NCBI GenBank assembly: GCA_937891875.1
Contig: CALATR010000821.1
Coordinates: forward strand, 1 to 6,509
Direction: 5' to 3'
From: an uncultured Pseudomonadota bacterium
Lineage (GTDB): Bacteria; Myxococcota_A; UBA796; GCA-2862545
DNA: 6,509 bases
Shown here: positions 6,242 through 6,509 of the stretch, in pieces
Position numbering within the stretch: the first letter of the stretch is position 1
Layout of the letters: each line of letters opens with the position of its first letter
Notes under the pieces: generated by a model
Seen by the model: the letters and a program-made list of their open reading frames with translations, nothing else
Databases searched by the model: none
Told to the model about the DNA's origin: nothing
Position numbers and translations under genes: made by a program

Positions 6242-6509
6242 ATGGGGAACCTGCAGTTGCTTCCGGCAAGCCGTGGCGTGCCCGAGGACGACGTCATCAA
6301 GCAGATCGCCCAGCGCGATCGGCGCCTCGCGATGGACTACGTCGTCCGGCGCTACGGCGACCGCATCCTCAAGCACGCCGCCTACATCCTGAAGTCCGTC
6401 GATGACGCCGTCGACGTGACCCAGGAGGTGTTCATCAAGGCCATGCGCGAAGACCGCTTCTTCGACGAAGGCTTCAAGATGAAGGCGTGGCTCTTCCGGG
6501 TCACCTCCA
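6242..6509 (+). CDS. Sigma-70 family (ECF-like) RNA polymerase sigma factor, N-terminal part
   Basis: The gene runs off the right edge; 89 codons are visible. Sigma factors direct RNA polymerase core to a set of promoters. The visible part is sigma region 2: the helix YVVRRYGDRILKHAAYIL at about 33-50 fits region 2.1, DAVDVTQEVFIKAM at 55-68 is the core-binding region 2.2 signature, and KMKAWLFRVTS at 79-89 begins the -10 recognition and melting segments 2.3-2.4. The short N-terminal extension without a region 1.1 suggests an ECF-type factor; region 4 is outside the window, so the group cannot be fixed. From memory, the wording RFFD-x-x-FKMKAWL(F/Y)RVTS is typical of myxobacterial sigma factors. 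The ATG follows GGAGGAGAG closely. The gene is separated from hutU by the heptad repeat and a terminator-like hairpin, so it is probably its own transcript; an anti-sigma gene might follow. Confidence 0.93.
   Translation, partial: MGNLQLLPASRGVPEDDVIKQIAQRDRRLAMDYVVRRYGDRILKHAAYILKSVDDAVDVTQEVFIKAMREDRFFDEGFKMKAWLFRVTS

Noticed and set aside
4073..6376. A 767-codon open frame on the minus strand opposite hutU
   Set aside because: It is antisense to an intact urocanase and passes through the heptad repeat, which is stop-free in several frames. The translation has no recognisable domain and no supported start.

Overview
This is a GC-rich chromosomal window of mostly housekeeping genes. It suggests a member of the Myxococcota or a related deltaproteobacterial lineage. 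The reasons are inferred: an RpoZ beginning MARITVEDCLE, a sigma factor with the wording DVTQEVFIKAM and KMKAWLFRVTS, a 193-residue unknown protein of a type I recall from delta- and gammaproteobacteria, and a GroEL with a Gly/Met tail. No phage, plasmid or insertion-sequence gene is visible, and I see no tRNA, rRNA or CRISPR array.

Left part, minus strand, read right to left: a promoter near 2907-2934, groES (2506-2796), a 142-base spacer with two hairpins, groEL (711-2363), a strong terminator with a UUCG-type loop (658-689), then the start of an exported, probably lipid-anchored protein with Ig-like domains that runs off the left edge (598 to 1). No CIRCE (HrcA) or HAIR (HspR) operator is visible before groES. 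Instead there are several dyads built on GTCACG/CGTGAC in and around the promoter.

Middle part, plus strand: divergent from groESL lies a 193-residue protein of unknown function (3052-3633), then rpoZ, the RNA polymerase omega subunit (3713-4003). Eleven bases later comes a 59-residue acidic-tailed small protein (4015-4194) that is probably co-transcribed with rpoZ. A hairpin-rich spacer (4195-4330) separates this group from hutU (4331-6010), a full-length urocanate hydratase of histidine degradation with its NAD-binding and catalytic residues in place. The other hut genes are not in the window.

Right part: after hutU there is an elaborate inverted repeat (6018-6111). Each arm is four tandem heptamers of the TTcTTGG/TTgTTGG type, and two further perfect hairpins lie between the arms. 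A terminator-like hairpin follows (6156-6179), then the N-terminal third to half of a sigma-70 family (ECF-like) sigma factor (6242 to the edge).

The genes are individually mostly ordinary. The less explained items are the heptad cruciform after hutU, the unknown 193-residue and 59-residue proteins flanking rpoZ, and the non-CIRCE dyads at the groES promoter.
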